Assembly (NCBI GenBank): GCA_946887075.1
Contig: CAMPKA010000006.1
Span: 62,001-126,000, forward strand
Length of the DNA: 64,000 bases
Reading direction: 5' to 3'
Origin: an uncultured Salinimicrobium sp.
GTDB taxonomy: Bacteria; Bacteroidota; Bacteroidia; Flavobacteriales; Flavobacteriaceae
In this document: piece after piece, positions 53,572-63,469 of the stretch
How positions within the stretch are numbered: position 1 is the stretch's first letter
Layout: the number at the start of each line of letters is the position of its first letter
The notes under the pieces: generated by a model
Databases searched by the model: none
What the model was told of the DNA's origin: nothing
What the model saw: only the letters and a program-made list of their open reading frames with translations
Program-made: the position numbers and the translations under genes

Positions 53572-56355
53572 TTGCGTCTGAAACTTCTTTTTTTTCTATT
53601 TATCTCTTTAAGTGGACTCTCCCAGGAATTGCCGCCAGTGATCAACTTTGATCCTGTGGAATACGACGGGGGCAATCAGAATTGGATGATCACTCAGGGC
53701 CCTCAGAGGTACATCTATATTGCGAACAGCAGTGGTCTTCTGGAGTACAATGGGGCAGACTGGCATCTTTATCCGGTTCCTAACAAGACCATTGTCCGTT
53801 CTGTGGAAGCAGTCGGCAGCAGGATATTTACCGGAGCCTACATGGAAGTGGGATTCTGGCAAAGAAACCAAGCAGGGGTCCTGGAGTATACCAGCCTCCT
53901 TCCAAGATTTCCCAGGGCTGTTCATGATGGGGAACAATTCTGGCATATAGAACATGTCGACAATACAGTTGTCTTCCAGAGCTTCGAGGGGCTTTATCTT
54001 TATGATATCCCCACGAATCGCCTCCGGGTTCTGGAAGTTCCTTCCGGTTCAATTTCAAATCTTTTCAGGTCGCAGCAAGAGATTTATTTTCAGGTCTCTC
54101 AGCAAGGACTCTTCAAAGTAGAGAAGGGAGCGGCTAAAAATCTAATTCCCTTTTCCGCTCTCGGAAACCGAGAGGTCGTTCAAGTGATCGGCGAGGGGGA
54201 AAACACCAGAATCATCACACGTTCCGCCGAATTCTTCAGTTGGAATGGGAGGGTGCTGAAGCCCTATAACGAGCATCTTTCGAGGGAATTGGAAGACATC
54301 AGCCTTTTTTCAGCGCTGGAGCTTACCGATGGATCCCTGCTTCTGGGAAGTGTGGAAAATGGGTTATATCATATCAATGCCAACGGAAAGATGCTACACC
54401 ATCTGAACCAGGAAAACGGTCTACAGAACAACACGATCCTGACCCTTTACCTCGATGATAAGCAGAATGCCTGGGCCGGTCTTGACAACGGTATCAGTGT
54501 GCTGAACCTGAATTCCCCCTTCAGGTTATTCCAGGACAACGTAGGGCGGATCGGTACGGTGTACGCTTCCCTGGCCCAAGGAAATTACCTGTACCTGGGA
54601 ACCAACCAGGGATTGTATTTCCGGCGAAAGGGGGAGAACAGATATCATTTTGTCGATGGCACCAACGGCCAGGTCTGGAGCCTGCAGCATCACAACGGCA
54701 CCATTTTCATAGGCCATAACAATGGTACGTTTGTCGTTGAAGGGGAAACCGCAAGAAAGATCTCCGCCCGACTGGGAACCTGGACGGTTAAACCCTTACC
54801 TGGTATGGAAAATTGGTTCCTGCAGGGCCATTACAACGGAATCAGCCTGCTTCAAAAGCAAGGTCAGGAATTCAAGGATTTTCCCATGATCCCGGATTTC
54901 CCGCACTCCTCCAAACATATCGTGGTAAAGGGGGATGGAACCATCTGGATATCCAATGAGCACAAAGGGATTTTTCGTTTTAATCTGGACGAGGATCTCC
55001 AGGGGATAAGGAATGTTCAAAACTATGCATTCGACGATATCATCGGGATCACCTCGAGCATTTTCAATTTCGACGACTGCCTTTATTTTTCGACTAAAAA
55101 CCGGATCTTCCGGTATGACCCGATCCAGAATCGGTTCGAGGAAGCAGGAGAGCTTTCTGAAATTTTTGAGGGGGTAGAGCGCATCTCAGGAAGGATCATC
55201 AGTTTCGGATCGGATCTGTGGGGATTTTCGCAGACCGGGCTCTTCAATGTTTACTCCGCTGATCTGCAGAATGACCTGCAGGTAAACCATGTTCTCATCC
55301 CCAAGGAGCTCAGAACGATTCCCCAGGGTTATGAGAACATTACAGAACTTGAAGACGGATCCCATCTTCTTGGTCTTGTAGATGGTTACCTGGTATTTGA
55401 TGATTACGTCGGGGACGCCCTGGAAGATTATGAGGTGCTGATGGATCGGATCACGATCTCCGGCAGGGAAGAAAGCCCTATCTCCGTTCCTCTTGACAAA
55501 GCAACCTCCCTGGAGTATGACCATAATAATATTTCCTTCCACTTCAGCATACCCGAGTATAAGAAGTTCCTGTCTCCCATGTACAGCTACAAACTGGAAG
55601 GACTGAACCTGAAGTGGAGTCAATGGCACCAGGAACCGCAGGCGGATTTCAAGAACCTCTCTGCCGGGGACTACACCTTTGTAGTAAGGGGCAGGCTGGG
55701 AGAGAAGGTCATCGGACAAAAAAGCTATTCCTTCGAAGTACTGAGGCCATGGTACTTTAGCAATCTGGCTCTGGCAGCCTATTTCATCCTCTTTTGCCTA
55801 CTGATTCTGCTGGTCCACTGGCGATATCGGAAGGAGCACGAAAAGCGGATAAGGGAGCACGAGAAAACGCTCAAGCTCAAAAACCTGGAAGCGGAGCAGC
55901 GGATCATCAGGCTACAGAATGAACGGCTCGAACAGGAAATGGAAAACAAGAATAAGGAACTGGCGATTTCTACGATGAGCCTTATCAAAAAGAACGAATT
56001 CCTGACCAGTATCAAGGACAGGCTCAAGGATTCCGAGGATTCTTCCAATAAAATCCGGTCTGTGATCCGTACCATTGATAAGGACATTAGCGAAGAGGAT
56101 AACTGGAAGTTCTTTAAAAAGGCCTTCAGCAATGCGGATAAGGACTTTTTTCGGAAGATCAAGGAGAAGCACCCGGATTTAACTCCCAATGATCTTAAAC
56201 TATGTGCATATCTAAGATTGAATTTGTCCTCGAAGGAGATCGCCCCCCTGCTGAATATTTCCGTAAAAAGCGTAGAGATCAAGCGATATCGATTGCGAAA
56301 AAAAATGGGATTGGGACGTGAAACGAATCTTACAGATTATATAATGGACCTCTAG
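53572..56355 (+). CDS. Propeller/Y_Y_Y membrane-spanning LuxR-type regulator
   Basis: This protein of about 927 residues is a close architectural match to 27839-30568. It has a signal peptide MRLKLLFFLF to GLSQ, propeller repeats up to about 650, a Y_Y_Y domain with AGDYTFVVRGRLG, one membrane helix (about 740-757), a charged coiled coil and a LuxR-like helix-turn-helix with NDLKLCAYLRLNLSSKEIAPLLN, then VEIKRYRLRKKMGL. I choose the TTG at 53572 because the promoter places the transcript start at about 53545, the alternative GTG. It precedes the SusC of the beta-1,3-glucan-like locus and is its likely regulator. Confidence 0.86.
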   Translation: MRLKLLFFLFISLSGLSQELPPVINFDPVEYDGGNQNWMITQGPQRYIYIANSSGLLEYNGADWHLYPVPNKTIVRSVEAVGSRIFTGAYMEVGFWQRNQAGVLEYTSLLPRFPRAVHDGEQFWHIEHVDNTVVFQSFEGLYLYDIPTNRLRVLEVPSGSISNLFRSQQEIYFQVSQQGLFKVEKGAAKNLIPFSALGNREVVQVIGEGENTRIITRSAEFFSWNGRVLKPYNEHLSRELEDISLFSALELTDGSLLLGSVENGLYHINANGKMLHHLNQENGLQNNTILTLYLDDKQNAWAGLDNGISVLNLNSPFRLFQDNVGRIGTVYASLAQGNYLYLGTNQGLYFRRKGENRYHFVDGTNGQVWSLQHHNGTIFIGHNNGTFVVEGETARKISARLGTWTVKPLPGMENWFLQGHYNGISLLQKQGQEFKDFPMIPDFPHSSKHIVVKGDGTIWISNEHKGIFRFNLDEDLQGIRNVQNYAFDDIIGITSSIFNFDDCLYFSTKNRIFRYDPIQNRFEEAGELSEIFEGVERISGRIISFGSDLWGFSQTGLFNVYSADLQNDLQVNHVLIPKELRTIPQGYENITELEDGSHLLGLVDGYLVFDDYVGDALEDYEVLMDRITISGREESPISVPLDKATSLEYDHNNISFHFSIPEYKKFLSPMYSYKLEGLNLKWSQWHQEPQADFKNLSAGDYTFVVRGRLGEKVIGQKSYSFEVLRPWYFSNLALAAYFILFCLLILLVHWRYRKEHEKRIREHEKTLKLKNLEAEQRIIRLQNERLEQEMENKNKELAISTMSLIKKNEFLTSIKDRLKDSEDSSNKIRSVIRTIDKDISEEDNWKFFKKAFSNADKDFFRKIKEKHPDLTPNDLKLCAYLRLNLSSKEIAPLLNISVKSVEIKRYRLRKKMGLGRETNLTDYIMDL

Positions 56356-56684
56356 CCTTTACATCAGGGGGAATTAACTTTACATTACCTCTACAAATCA
56401 ATACAAATTTTTCAATTCCCTGTCGCATAAATCACCCTTTTCGTGTGAATTAGGCTTTGTATGCACCTTATTTGCAGGCTTTTCATATTTCTATACATGA
56501 AATCCCAGGATGTAGGTTTTTTGTCAAGGCATCTTTTGCAGCAGCTTCTTCTCAAGCTGATATATTAGTAACATAAATTTAACATCATGGGGCCGTTCCT
56601 TTTGAAGAAAAATTCTCAAAAGCGGCTTCAGAGGCAAACCAAAAAAGGCCATATGCATACCAATTCAACTAAATCCAACTATAA
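56356..56684 (+). other. Upstream region of the third SusC
   Basis: These 329 bases separate the regulator stop from SusC and must contain the SusC promoter or a leader. TAGGCTTTG at 56451-56459 has the TA and TTTG blocks but three bases between them instead of two. No terminator or RNA structure was convincing. Confidence 0.35.
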
Positions 56685-59600
56685 ATGAAGATTAAAAATT
56701 ACTTTCTGATGTTCATGTTGCTCCTGATGAGTGCCACAGGAATTGCCCAGGTGAAGGAAATCACCGGGACAGTGGTGGATAATGATGGAAACCCCCTGCC
56801 GGGTGCCAACGTTATCATCCAGGGAACTTCCACGGGGACCCAGACGGACTTCGATGGCCGGTTCGCCATCGAGGCAGCACCCGGGGATGTTCTGGTATTT
56901 TCCTATCTGGGATATCAGACCCTGGAAACTATTGTGGGGGACAAACAGGACCTGGTGATAACCCTGACTCCTGACGAGGCTGCCCTTGATGAAGTCATTG
57001 TTGTAGGGTACGGAACCCAGAAGAAAAGCGTAACCACAGGTGCAATTTCCTCTGTCAAGGCAGAAGAACTTGAGGCTGTTCCTAACGGAAGGGTGGAACA
57101 AACGCTCCAGGGAAGGGTTTCCGGAGTGACCATAGCAGCCAATTCCGGACAACCGGGTTCCTCTGCGACCGTAAGGGTACGGGGTCTGACTACTTTTGAT
57201 ACCTATGGTGGTAACACCCCACTCTGGGTCGTGGACGGGGTGATCGTGGACGCCGGAGGAATCGGATATCTCAACCAGCAGGATATCGCATCCATAGAGG
57301 TACTAAAAGATGCTGCGTCCCTCGCGATCTACGGGGCCAGGGCTGCCGCGGGTGTGATCCTGGTCACCACTAAAAAAGGACAGCGGGGGCTGTTGCAGGT
57401 GAACTATACCGGGCATTATGGTATTTCTGCCCCTGAAAACAAGGTGGAGCTGCTGAATGCCACCCAATATGCCGCACTGATGAACGAGAAATCTGTGGCC
57501 GCCGGCGGAGAGATCATCTATCCCGATCTGTCTGTATTCGGAACCGGTACAGACTGGCAGGATGCCATCTTTAATGACAGTGCTAATCGGGAATCCCATG
57601 AATTCAGCTTAAGCGGAGGAAATGAAGTTTCGACCTTCTATGCCTCCTTTGGTTACCTGGACACCGAGGGTATTGTAACGACCGAAATATCACAGTATCA
57701 GAAGAAAAGTCTTCGTCTGAACTCCACGCATGAACTCTCAGACATGTTCACTGTAGGACAGACCTTCGGGTATGCCCATCAGAAATCTACCGGTCTTGGA
57801 AATACCAACAGCGAGTACGGAGGACCGTTGAGTTCTGCCCTTAACCTGGATCCGATCACCCCTCTGGTTGTGACTGATCCTGCGGTGGCCAACACCCCCC
57901 TATACACCACCAATCCTGTCTTCAGGGATGCCAATGGTAATCCCTATGGAATTTCAGGTGTGGTAGGCCAGGAAATGACGAACCCCGTAGCCTACATCCA
58001 GACCAGGCTTGGTAACTATAACTGGTCCGATGACTTCGTCGGGAATGCCTATGTGGAATTCAGCCCTATAGAAGAGGTTACCTTCAAATCTTCTGTTGGA
58101 GGAAAAATTGCTTACTGGGGCGGGGATTTCTTCACTCCTGAATACTTCCTGAGTACCACAGTGGGGGCTTCCATCAACAGCCTGAGCCGAAACCTGAACA
58201 AAGGCTTTGGCTGGAATATTGAGAACACGCTCTCCTATGAAGATCTCGTGGGACAGCACAATTTTGAATTGCTTCTAGGGCAGGGAACCTATGTGGACGG
58301 GATTACCAGCGGCACATATACCTCCTATCAGGGGTTACCCGTGACGAGTTACAAAGACGCCTCCTTTAACTATGATATCCCCGATGAGAGGATCGTAGGA
58401 AGCGCCTATACCGGTATTCCACACCGGGTGATTTCCCTGTTCTCACGTCTGAACTACAATTATGCGGAGAAGTATCTCTTTACGGGAATCATCCGTCGCG
58501 ACGGGTCCTCCAACTTCGGACCCAATAACAAGTTCGGGATTTTCCCTTCCTTCTCTGCGGGATGGGTGGCCTCTAATGAGGATTTCTGGGCGCAGGACGG
58601 TTTTGTAAATACGCTGAAACTGAGAGCTGGTTACGGGGTCACAGGAAATGACGCCATTAAACCCAATGGGTACCTGGCCCTTATCGGTGGCGGGCGCAAC
58701 TACACCTTTGGTCGCGATGGTAATGCGATCTGGATCGGGTACAGCCCAGATGCTCCTGCAAACCCGGATCTCAGGTGGGAGGAGACCTCTCAGCTGAACA
58801 TCGGCGCCGATGCACGCTTCTTCGAGCATTTTACGATGACCCTTGAATACTATGAAAAAGTGACCACAGGTATCCTTCAGGAATTTGAAATCCCGGGTTA
58901 CGTGGGATCTACAGGTCTTCCCGTGGGGAACGTGGCTGATATGGAGAACAAAGGGGTTGAGTTTGAATTCGGGTATAACCGTAATTTCGGAGACGTCTAT
59001 TTCTCTGCAAACGGAAACCTGACCTACCTGAAAAATGAGGTCACTTACCTGGGCCAGGATAAAGAGTTTATCACGACGGGTACTGCCGGATTCCAGTCGA
59101 TGGGACCGATTACCAGGACCCAGATCGGACATCCCTACAATGCCTTTTACGGATTTCAGACCGCTGGTATCTTCCAGAGCCTGGAGGATGTGAACTCCTA
59201 TACAGGACCTGATGGAAATCCGATCCAGCCCAATGCAGTTCCAGGAGATTTCCGCTGGGTCGACACCAACGGTGACGGAATGATCACGGATGATGATAAA
59301 ACCTTCCTCGGAAGTCCATTGCCGAAATACACCTTTGGACTCACGCTCAACATGAACTATAAAGGATTCGACTTGATGGTCTTCACCCAGGGCGCTGCCG
59401 GAAATAAGATCTTCCAGGGATTAAGACGTCTGGATATCCAGAATGCGAACTATCCTGTGGAGGCCCTCAGCCGTTGGACCGGACCTGGAACGTCCAACGA
59501 CTATCCCAGGTTGACCAATAACGATCTGAACGGGAATTTCAGCAGACCTTCTGATTTCTACCTGGAGGACGGGGACTATGTCAGGATCAAACTCGCCCAG

Positions 59601-59801
59601 ATAGGCTATACCATTCCCGAGTCCTTTTCGACAGAATACGGGATACAGCACCTGAGATTCTTTGTGACCGGAGAAAATCTCCTGACGCTGACTGATTACA
59701 CCGGATACGATCCTGAGATCGGTGGGAATGTTCTCGGGATCGACAGAGGCTATTATCCCCAGGCAAGGTCAGTCCTGTTTGGCGCTAACTTACAATTTTA
59801 A
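56685..59801 (+). CDS. SusC/RagA-family TonB-dependent outer-membrane transporter
   Basis: This 1038-residue SusC protein has a signal peptide ending GIAQ, a carboxypeptidase-regulatory-like domain (about 24-105, EITGTVVDNDGNPLPGAN), a plug with VIVVGYGTQKKSVTTGA and a barrel ending QARSVLFGANLQF. With the SusD protein that follows after four bases it should import oligosaccharides. The downstream glycan-binding lipoproteins and GH16 enzyme suggest a beta-1,3-glucan such as laminarin. The nearest regulator is 53572-56355 upstream. Confidence 0.95.
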   Translation: MKIKNYFLMFMLLLMSATGIAQVKEITGTVVDNDGNPLPGANVIIQGTSTGTQTDFDGRFAIEAAPGDVLVFSYLGYQTLETIVGDKQDLVITLTPDEAALDEVIVVGYGTQKKSVTTGAISSVKAEELEAVPNGRVEQTLQGRVSGVTIAANSGQPGSSATVRVRGLTTFDTYGGNTPLWVVDGVIVDAGGIGYLNQQDIASIEVLKDAASLAIYGARAAAGVILVTTKKGQRGLLQVNYTGHYGISAPENKVELLNATQYAALMNEKSVAAGGEIIYPDLSVFGTGTDWQDAIFNDSANRESHEFSLSGGNEVSTFYASFGYLDTEGIVTTEISQYQKKSLRLNSTHELSDMFTVGQTFGYAHQKSTGLGNTNSEYGGPLSSALNLDPITPLVVTDPAVANTPLYTTNPVFRDANGNPYGISGVVGQEMTNPVAYIQTRLGNYNWSDDFVGNAYVEFSPIEEVTFKSSVGGKIAYWGGDFFTPEYFLSTTVGASINSLSRNLNKGFGWNIENTLSYEDLVGQHNFELLLGQGTYVDGITSGTYTSYQGLPVTSYKDASFNYDIPDERIVGSAYTGIPHRVISLFSRLNYNYAEKYLFTGIIRRDGSSNFGPNNKFGIFPSFSAGWVASNEDFWAQDGFVNTLKLRAGYGVTGNDAIKPNGYLALIGGGRNYTFGRDGNAIWIGYSPDAPANPDLRWEETSQLNIGADARFFEHFTMTLEYYEKVTTGILQEFEIPGYVGSTGLPVGNVADMENKGVEFEFGYNRNFGDVYFSANGNLTYLKNEVTYLGQDKEFITTGTAGFQSMGPITRTQIGHPYNAFYGFQTAGIFQSLEDVNSYTGPDGNPIQPNAVPGDFRWVDTNGDGMITDDDKTFLGSPLPKYTFGLTLNMNYKGFDLMVFTQGAAGNKIFQGLRRLDIQNANYPVEALSRWTGPGTSNDYPRLTNNDLNGNFSRPSDFYLEDGDYVRIKLAQIGYTIPESFSTEYGIQHLRFFVTGENLLTLTDYTGYDPEIGGNVLGIDRGYYPQARSVLFGANLQF

Positions 59802-59805
59802 TAAA

Positions 59806-61323
59806 ATGGATATGAAAATTAAGACAATGAAGTTCGCAGTAGCTGCTCTGGCAGCGGTTTTTGCGATGACCTCTTGTAGTGAAGAATTTCTGGAAGTTCC
59901 TGTAAAGGGAACCAACCTGGAATCAAACTACTATAGGAATGAGACCGAAGCCTTTGCCGGTTTGGTCGCCGTATATGATGTGATGCGGAAATATTCCGGA
60001 GGTTTCGAGAATATGGTTACCTTTTTCAATGCCGGTTCTGATGACTTCAGGGCAGGAGGAGGTAACGCCTCTGACGGTATCGGGATCCAGAGCTTTGATG
60101 ATTTTACGATCACTCCGACTACCATGCCGCAGAGCTACTGGAGTGATTACTACCAGGGGATTGCCCGTGCTAATTTCCTGCTGACCAAATTGCCGGATGT
60201 ACCCATGGATGAGGATCTCAAGGCAAGATTTACTGCAGAGACAAAGGCTTTACGCGCATTGTATTACTTCAATTTGGTGAGAATGTTCCGGAATATTCCG
60301 CTGATCACCGAACCTCTGTCCAACAGTGAGTTCAACAATGTACCACAGGCCGATCCTTCTGAAGTCTTTGCCCAGATAGAGGAAGACCTTCTGGCTGCAA
60401 TTCCCGATTTGCCTCCTAATATTCCAGCTGAACAGGCCGGGCGATTGACTAAGGGGGGAGCTCAGGCTATTCTCGGTAAAGTCTACCTTTTCCAGGGAAA
60501 GAACAGTGAGGCAGCAGCTCAGCTCAGGGAGGTTAATGGAACACCTGGCGAGCCTAACCAGTACGGAAATTACCTGCTGGAAAGCTTTGATGCGCTCTGG
60601 GAAACCGACAATAAGTTCAATCCTGAATCCCTGGTTGAAGTGGCTCACACCAATGCTTCCCTGTCTCACTGGGGCATCTGGGGAAGTGGCACCGATGAGG
60701 GCAATACGATCAATACCATGGTGGGACCCAGGTCCTATGCCCAGCTTACGGAAGCTGCTCCCGATCTGCCGTCCGGGTGGAGTTTCAATCCTGTTGAACC
60801 TGAGTTATATGACCTGTTAAAGGACGACCCAAGATTTGAGGCCACTATCCTGGATATGAATGCATTGGTGGAAGCCGGTGCGGCTACCTATCTACCCGGC
60901 TATGAGGATACCGGGTATTTTCTGAATAAGTATATCCCCACTCAGGCTGATGTGACCACAGGAGCAGGAGAACCCATCCTCAACTACCGGCAGAATCACT
61001 ACGTGATCCGGTTGGCAGATACCTATCTGATGGAGGCTGAAGCACTGGGAGGTACTGGTGAAAGAGCCCAGGCTTTACTTGATGCTGTCCGGGCAAGAGT
61101 AGGGCTGGCGAGTGTACCTGTATCTCTGGAGGCAATCTACAGGGAACGCCGATTAGAACTGGCTGGAGAAGGTCACCGGTTTTTTGATCTCGTCAGAACT
61201 GGAAGAGCTGCAGAGGCTCTCGGTGATGAGGGCTATGATCCGGACACTCATGAGATCCTGCCCATCCCTTACAGGGAAACGGAGAACACCATTATCGAAC
61301 AAAATCCGGGTTATCCCCAATAA
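59806..61323 (+). CDS. SusD/RagB-like outer-membrane lipoprotein
   Basis: This SusD protein of about 505 residues has a lipoprotein signal MDMKIKTMKF to MTSC (C24). An in-frame extension back to 59722 overlaps SusC and lacks a signal peptide, so 59806 is preferred, with 59812 possible. Typical motifs are AETKALRALYYFNLVRMF, RLADTYLMEAEALGG and YRERRLELAGEGHRFFDL, ending IIEQNPGYPQ. It pairs with the SusC four bases upstream. Confidence 0.94.
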   Translation: MDMKIKTMKFAVAALAAVFAMTSCSEEFLEVPVKGTNLESNYYRNETEAFAGLVAVYDVMRKYSGGFENMVTFFNAGSDDFRAGGGNASDGIGIQSFDDFTITPTTMPQSYWSDYYQGIARANFLLTKLPDVPMDEDLKARFTAETKALRALYYFNLVRMFRNIPLITEPLSNSEFNNVPQADPSEVFAQIEEDLLAAIPDLPPNIPAEQAGRLTKGGAQAILGKVYLFQGKNSEAAAQLREVNGTPGEPNQYGNYLLESFDALWETDNKFNPESLVEVAHTNASLSHWGIWGSGTDEGNTINTMVGPRSYAQLTEAAPDLPSGWSFNPVEPELYDLLKDDPRFEATILDMNALVEAGAATYLPGYEDTGYFLNKYIPTQADVTTGAGEPILNYRQNHYVIRLADTYLMEAEALGGTGERAQALLDAVRARVGLASVPVSLEAIYRERRLELAGEGHRFFDLVRTGRAAEALGDEGYDPDTHEILPIPYRETENTIIEQNPGYPQ

Positions 61324-61334
61324 TAACAGATACT

Positions 61335-62438
61335 ATGAGAAAAATTAGTTTTTTACCGGGTATATTCCTTCTTCTCGTACTGGCCGGATGTAGCCAGGAG
61401 GAGGGTATTGACCAGGATACTTCTTTTCTGGATTCGGTGAATACGGAGAACATCGATGCGATCTTCGAGATCACCAATGATAATTCAGGAAATGTCACCA
61501 TTACACCCACGGGGGAGGGCGTAACACGTTATACGATCAATTACGGGGATACCTCGGGCCCTGAGGGTTCCGTAATGCTTAAACCCGGGGAAAGTACCAC
61601 CCATTCCTATGAGGAGGGTTCCTATACGGTTACTGTCATTGCTCATAATCTTGCAGGAGAGGAGATAGCTGCGGAATTTCCTCTTGAAGTCACCTACAGG
61701 GCTCCGGAGAACCTCGTGATCACCACTTCAGGAAACATGCAGGTATCGGCTACAGCCGATTACGCAGAATCTTTTCTGGTCTATTACGGGGATCAGGAAG
61801 ATGAAGTGCCTACCGTGTTGTCGATGGGGGAAGTTTTGCCCCCACATACGTACCCGGCCACGGGAGGACCCTTCACCCTTCGTGTTGTGGCGCTCAGCGG
61901 TGGTGCTGCGACCACAGAGGCAACCAAAGACCTTTTCGGGTTGCCCATAACCTTCGAGGTACCGGACGTAGCTTTTTTCGGAACCTTTGACGATTGGGGG
62001 CAGCAGGCGTTCTCCGTGGTCGAAAATCCTGATCCTTCCGGGATCAATACTTCTGAAAACGTTGGGAAATACACCAATGGACATGCTCCCTGGAGCGGAA
62101 CTTACAGCCCTCTGAATATCCCGGTGTACTTTGAACACGGGCAGGTGATCAAGGTGATGGTCTATAATCCGGATCCTGCCAATATCGGAAAGTTGCTGAA
62201 CCTTGAACTGGAATGGCCAGTCGGCGCCAGTACAGCCCAGCCTTTCGGAGCCATCCTGAAGGAACCCATAACAACCTCCGGAGAGTGGGAGGTACTGACC
62301 TTTGACTTCAGCGGAATGGAGTCCATTCCTGATGATGCCATGTTTACCCAGATCGTTTTCAGGTTCAACGATACTGCGGAAGGGCAGGGGGAAGTCATCT
62401 ACATCGACAATATCACCTTAACAAATAACGAAGAATGA
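61335..62438 (+). CDS. Surface glycan-binding lipoprotein with PKD-like domains
   Basis: This 367-residue lipoprotein (LAGC, C19) has two PKD/immunoglobulin-like domains (about 35-120 and 122-200; first containing YTINYGDTSGPEG and HSYEEGSYTVTV). A C-terminal jelly-roll-like domain (about 205-367, VAFFGTFDDWG, ending EVIYIDNITL) resembles carbohydrate-binding modules. Its stop overlaps the next start by four bases (ATGA). The position after SusD and the architecture match surface glycan-binding proteins of laminarin loci. Confidence 0.85.
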   Translation: MRKISFLPGIFLLLVLAGCSQEEGIDQDTSFLDSVNTENIDAIFEITNDNSGNVTITPTGEGVTRYTINYGDTSGPEGSVMLKPGESTTHSYEEGSYTVTVIAHNLAGEEIAAEFPLEVTYRAPENLVITTSGNMQVSATADYAESFLVYYGDQEDEVPTVLSMGEVLPPHTYPATGGPFTLRVVALSGGAATTEATKDLFGLPITFEVPDVAFFGTFDDWGQQAFSVVENPDPSGINTSENVGKYTNGHAPWSGTYSPLNIPVYFEHGQVIKVMVYNPDPANIGKLLNLELEWPVGASTAQPFGAILKEPITTSGEWEVLTFDFSGMESIPDDAMFTQIVFRFNDTAEGQGEVIYIDNITLTNNEE

Positions 62439-63376
62439 AAGCGAAATCGACATATTACCAAATAAGTCTGTTCCTGGCCAGCCTCCTGATCCTGTCTGGC
62501 TGTTCCGAGCCGGAATATGATCTGGGACCATTATCTGCGCCTACCAACATCACGGTGGAGACTGAACTTGTAGGCCAGACCGAGGATGCTCCTTACGGTG
62601 ATGGTTCTGGAGAAGTGATCATTACTGTAACTGCAGATAATGCAATTGCGTATAAAATTGACTACGGCACCACTTCTGGATTGAACCTGGTCCCTTTCAA
62701 CGGGCAAACCACCAGAAAATACACCAAGACCGGAATTAATACCTATACGCTGACTATTGTGGCTTATGGTCCGGGTGGGACTGCGACCAACATCACCCAG
62801 GATGTTACGGTAGAAAGCGTGTTCACCCCAGATCTGGAAATCGTCTCTGCCCTTACGGGCGATGGTTCGAAGACCTGGGTGGTGGATAAAGCTTCTGCAG
62901 GTCATTTCGGGGTAGGACCCTGGTCAGACAGTTCTGGCTGGCCGGAATGGTGGTCGGCCGCAGTAAATGAAAAGGTCGGAGTGGCGGATTGTTTCTACTC
63001 CGCGACTTTTACCTTTGTCCAGGTGAGTGATACGGAATTTACGCTTGAGGTGGAAACTCCTGACGGGGCGTTCACTAAAACCGGAGACCTCACTACGCTT
63101 CCCGGAATACCAGATTCAGGGGCAGAGGGATGCTATGCATATTCGGGAGGTTCCTCGGAATTTTCCTTTGCTCCATCCAGCACCGGAATCCCTGCTTCTA
63201 ACCCTTCAACCAAGACCAGTATTATTCTGGCTGGCAATGATACCTTTATCGGTTATGGGGCAGTTCAGAAAGAGTATGAAATCCTGGAGGTATCCGAGGA
63301 CGTACTGTACCTCAGGGTTCAGGGAACAGAAACAGGGAATGCCTGGTATATCAGATTGGTTCCAGCAGCCCAATAA
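62435..63376 (+). CDS. Surface glycan-binding lipoprotein with PKD-like domain
   Basis: This 313-residue lipoprotein (LSGC, C23) has one PKD-like domain (about 33-130; YKIDYGTTSGLN) and a C-terminal domain opening LTGDGSKTWVVDKASAGHFG, rich in Trp, such as GWPEWWSAA. It resembles the small PKD-type proteins found between SusD and GH16 genes in laminarin loci. The aromatic surface suggests glycan binding. It is translationally coupled to the preceding gene. Confidence 0.82.
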   Translation: MKAKSTYYQISLFLASLLILSGCSEPEYDLGPLSAPTNITVETELVGQTEDAPYGDGSGEVIITVTADNAIAYKIDYGTTSGLNLVPFNGQTTRKYTKTGINTYTLTIVAYGPGGTATNITQDVTVESVFTPDLEIVSALTGDGSKTWVVDKASAGHFGVGPWSDSSGWPEWWSAAVNEKVGVADCFYSATFTFVQVSDTEFTLEVETPDGAFTKTGDLTTLPGIPDSGAEGCYAYSGGSSEFSFAPSSTGIPASNPSTKTSIILAGNDTFIGYGAVQKEYEILEVSEDVLYLRVQGTETGNAWYIRLVPAAQ

Positions 63377-63469
63377 CCATTAAAATCCCCCCTGGAAATG
63401 CTCCGGATGTTCCTATGGACTTCCGGGGTGATTTCAGAGGGAGCGTTCAAATCCTTAAAATACAGAATC

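Noticed and set aside
59722..59805. Extension of the third SusD back into SusC
   Set aside because: It overlaps SusC and hides the lipoprotein signal; ATG 59806 follows the SusC stop.
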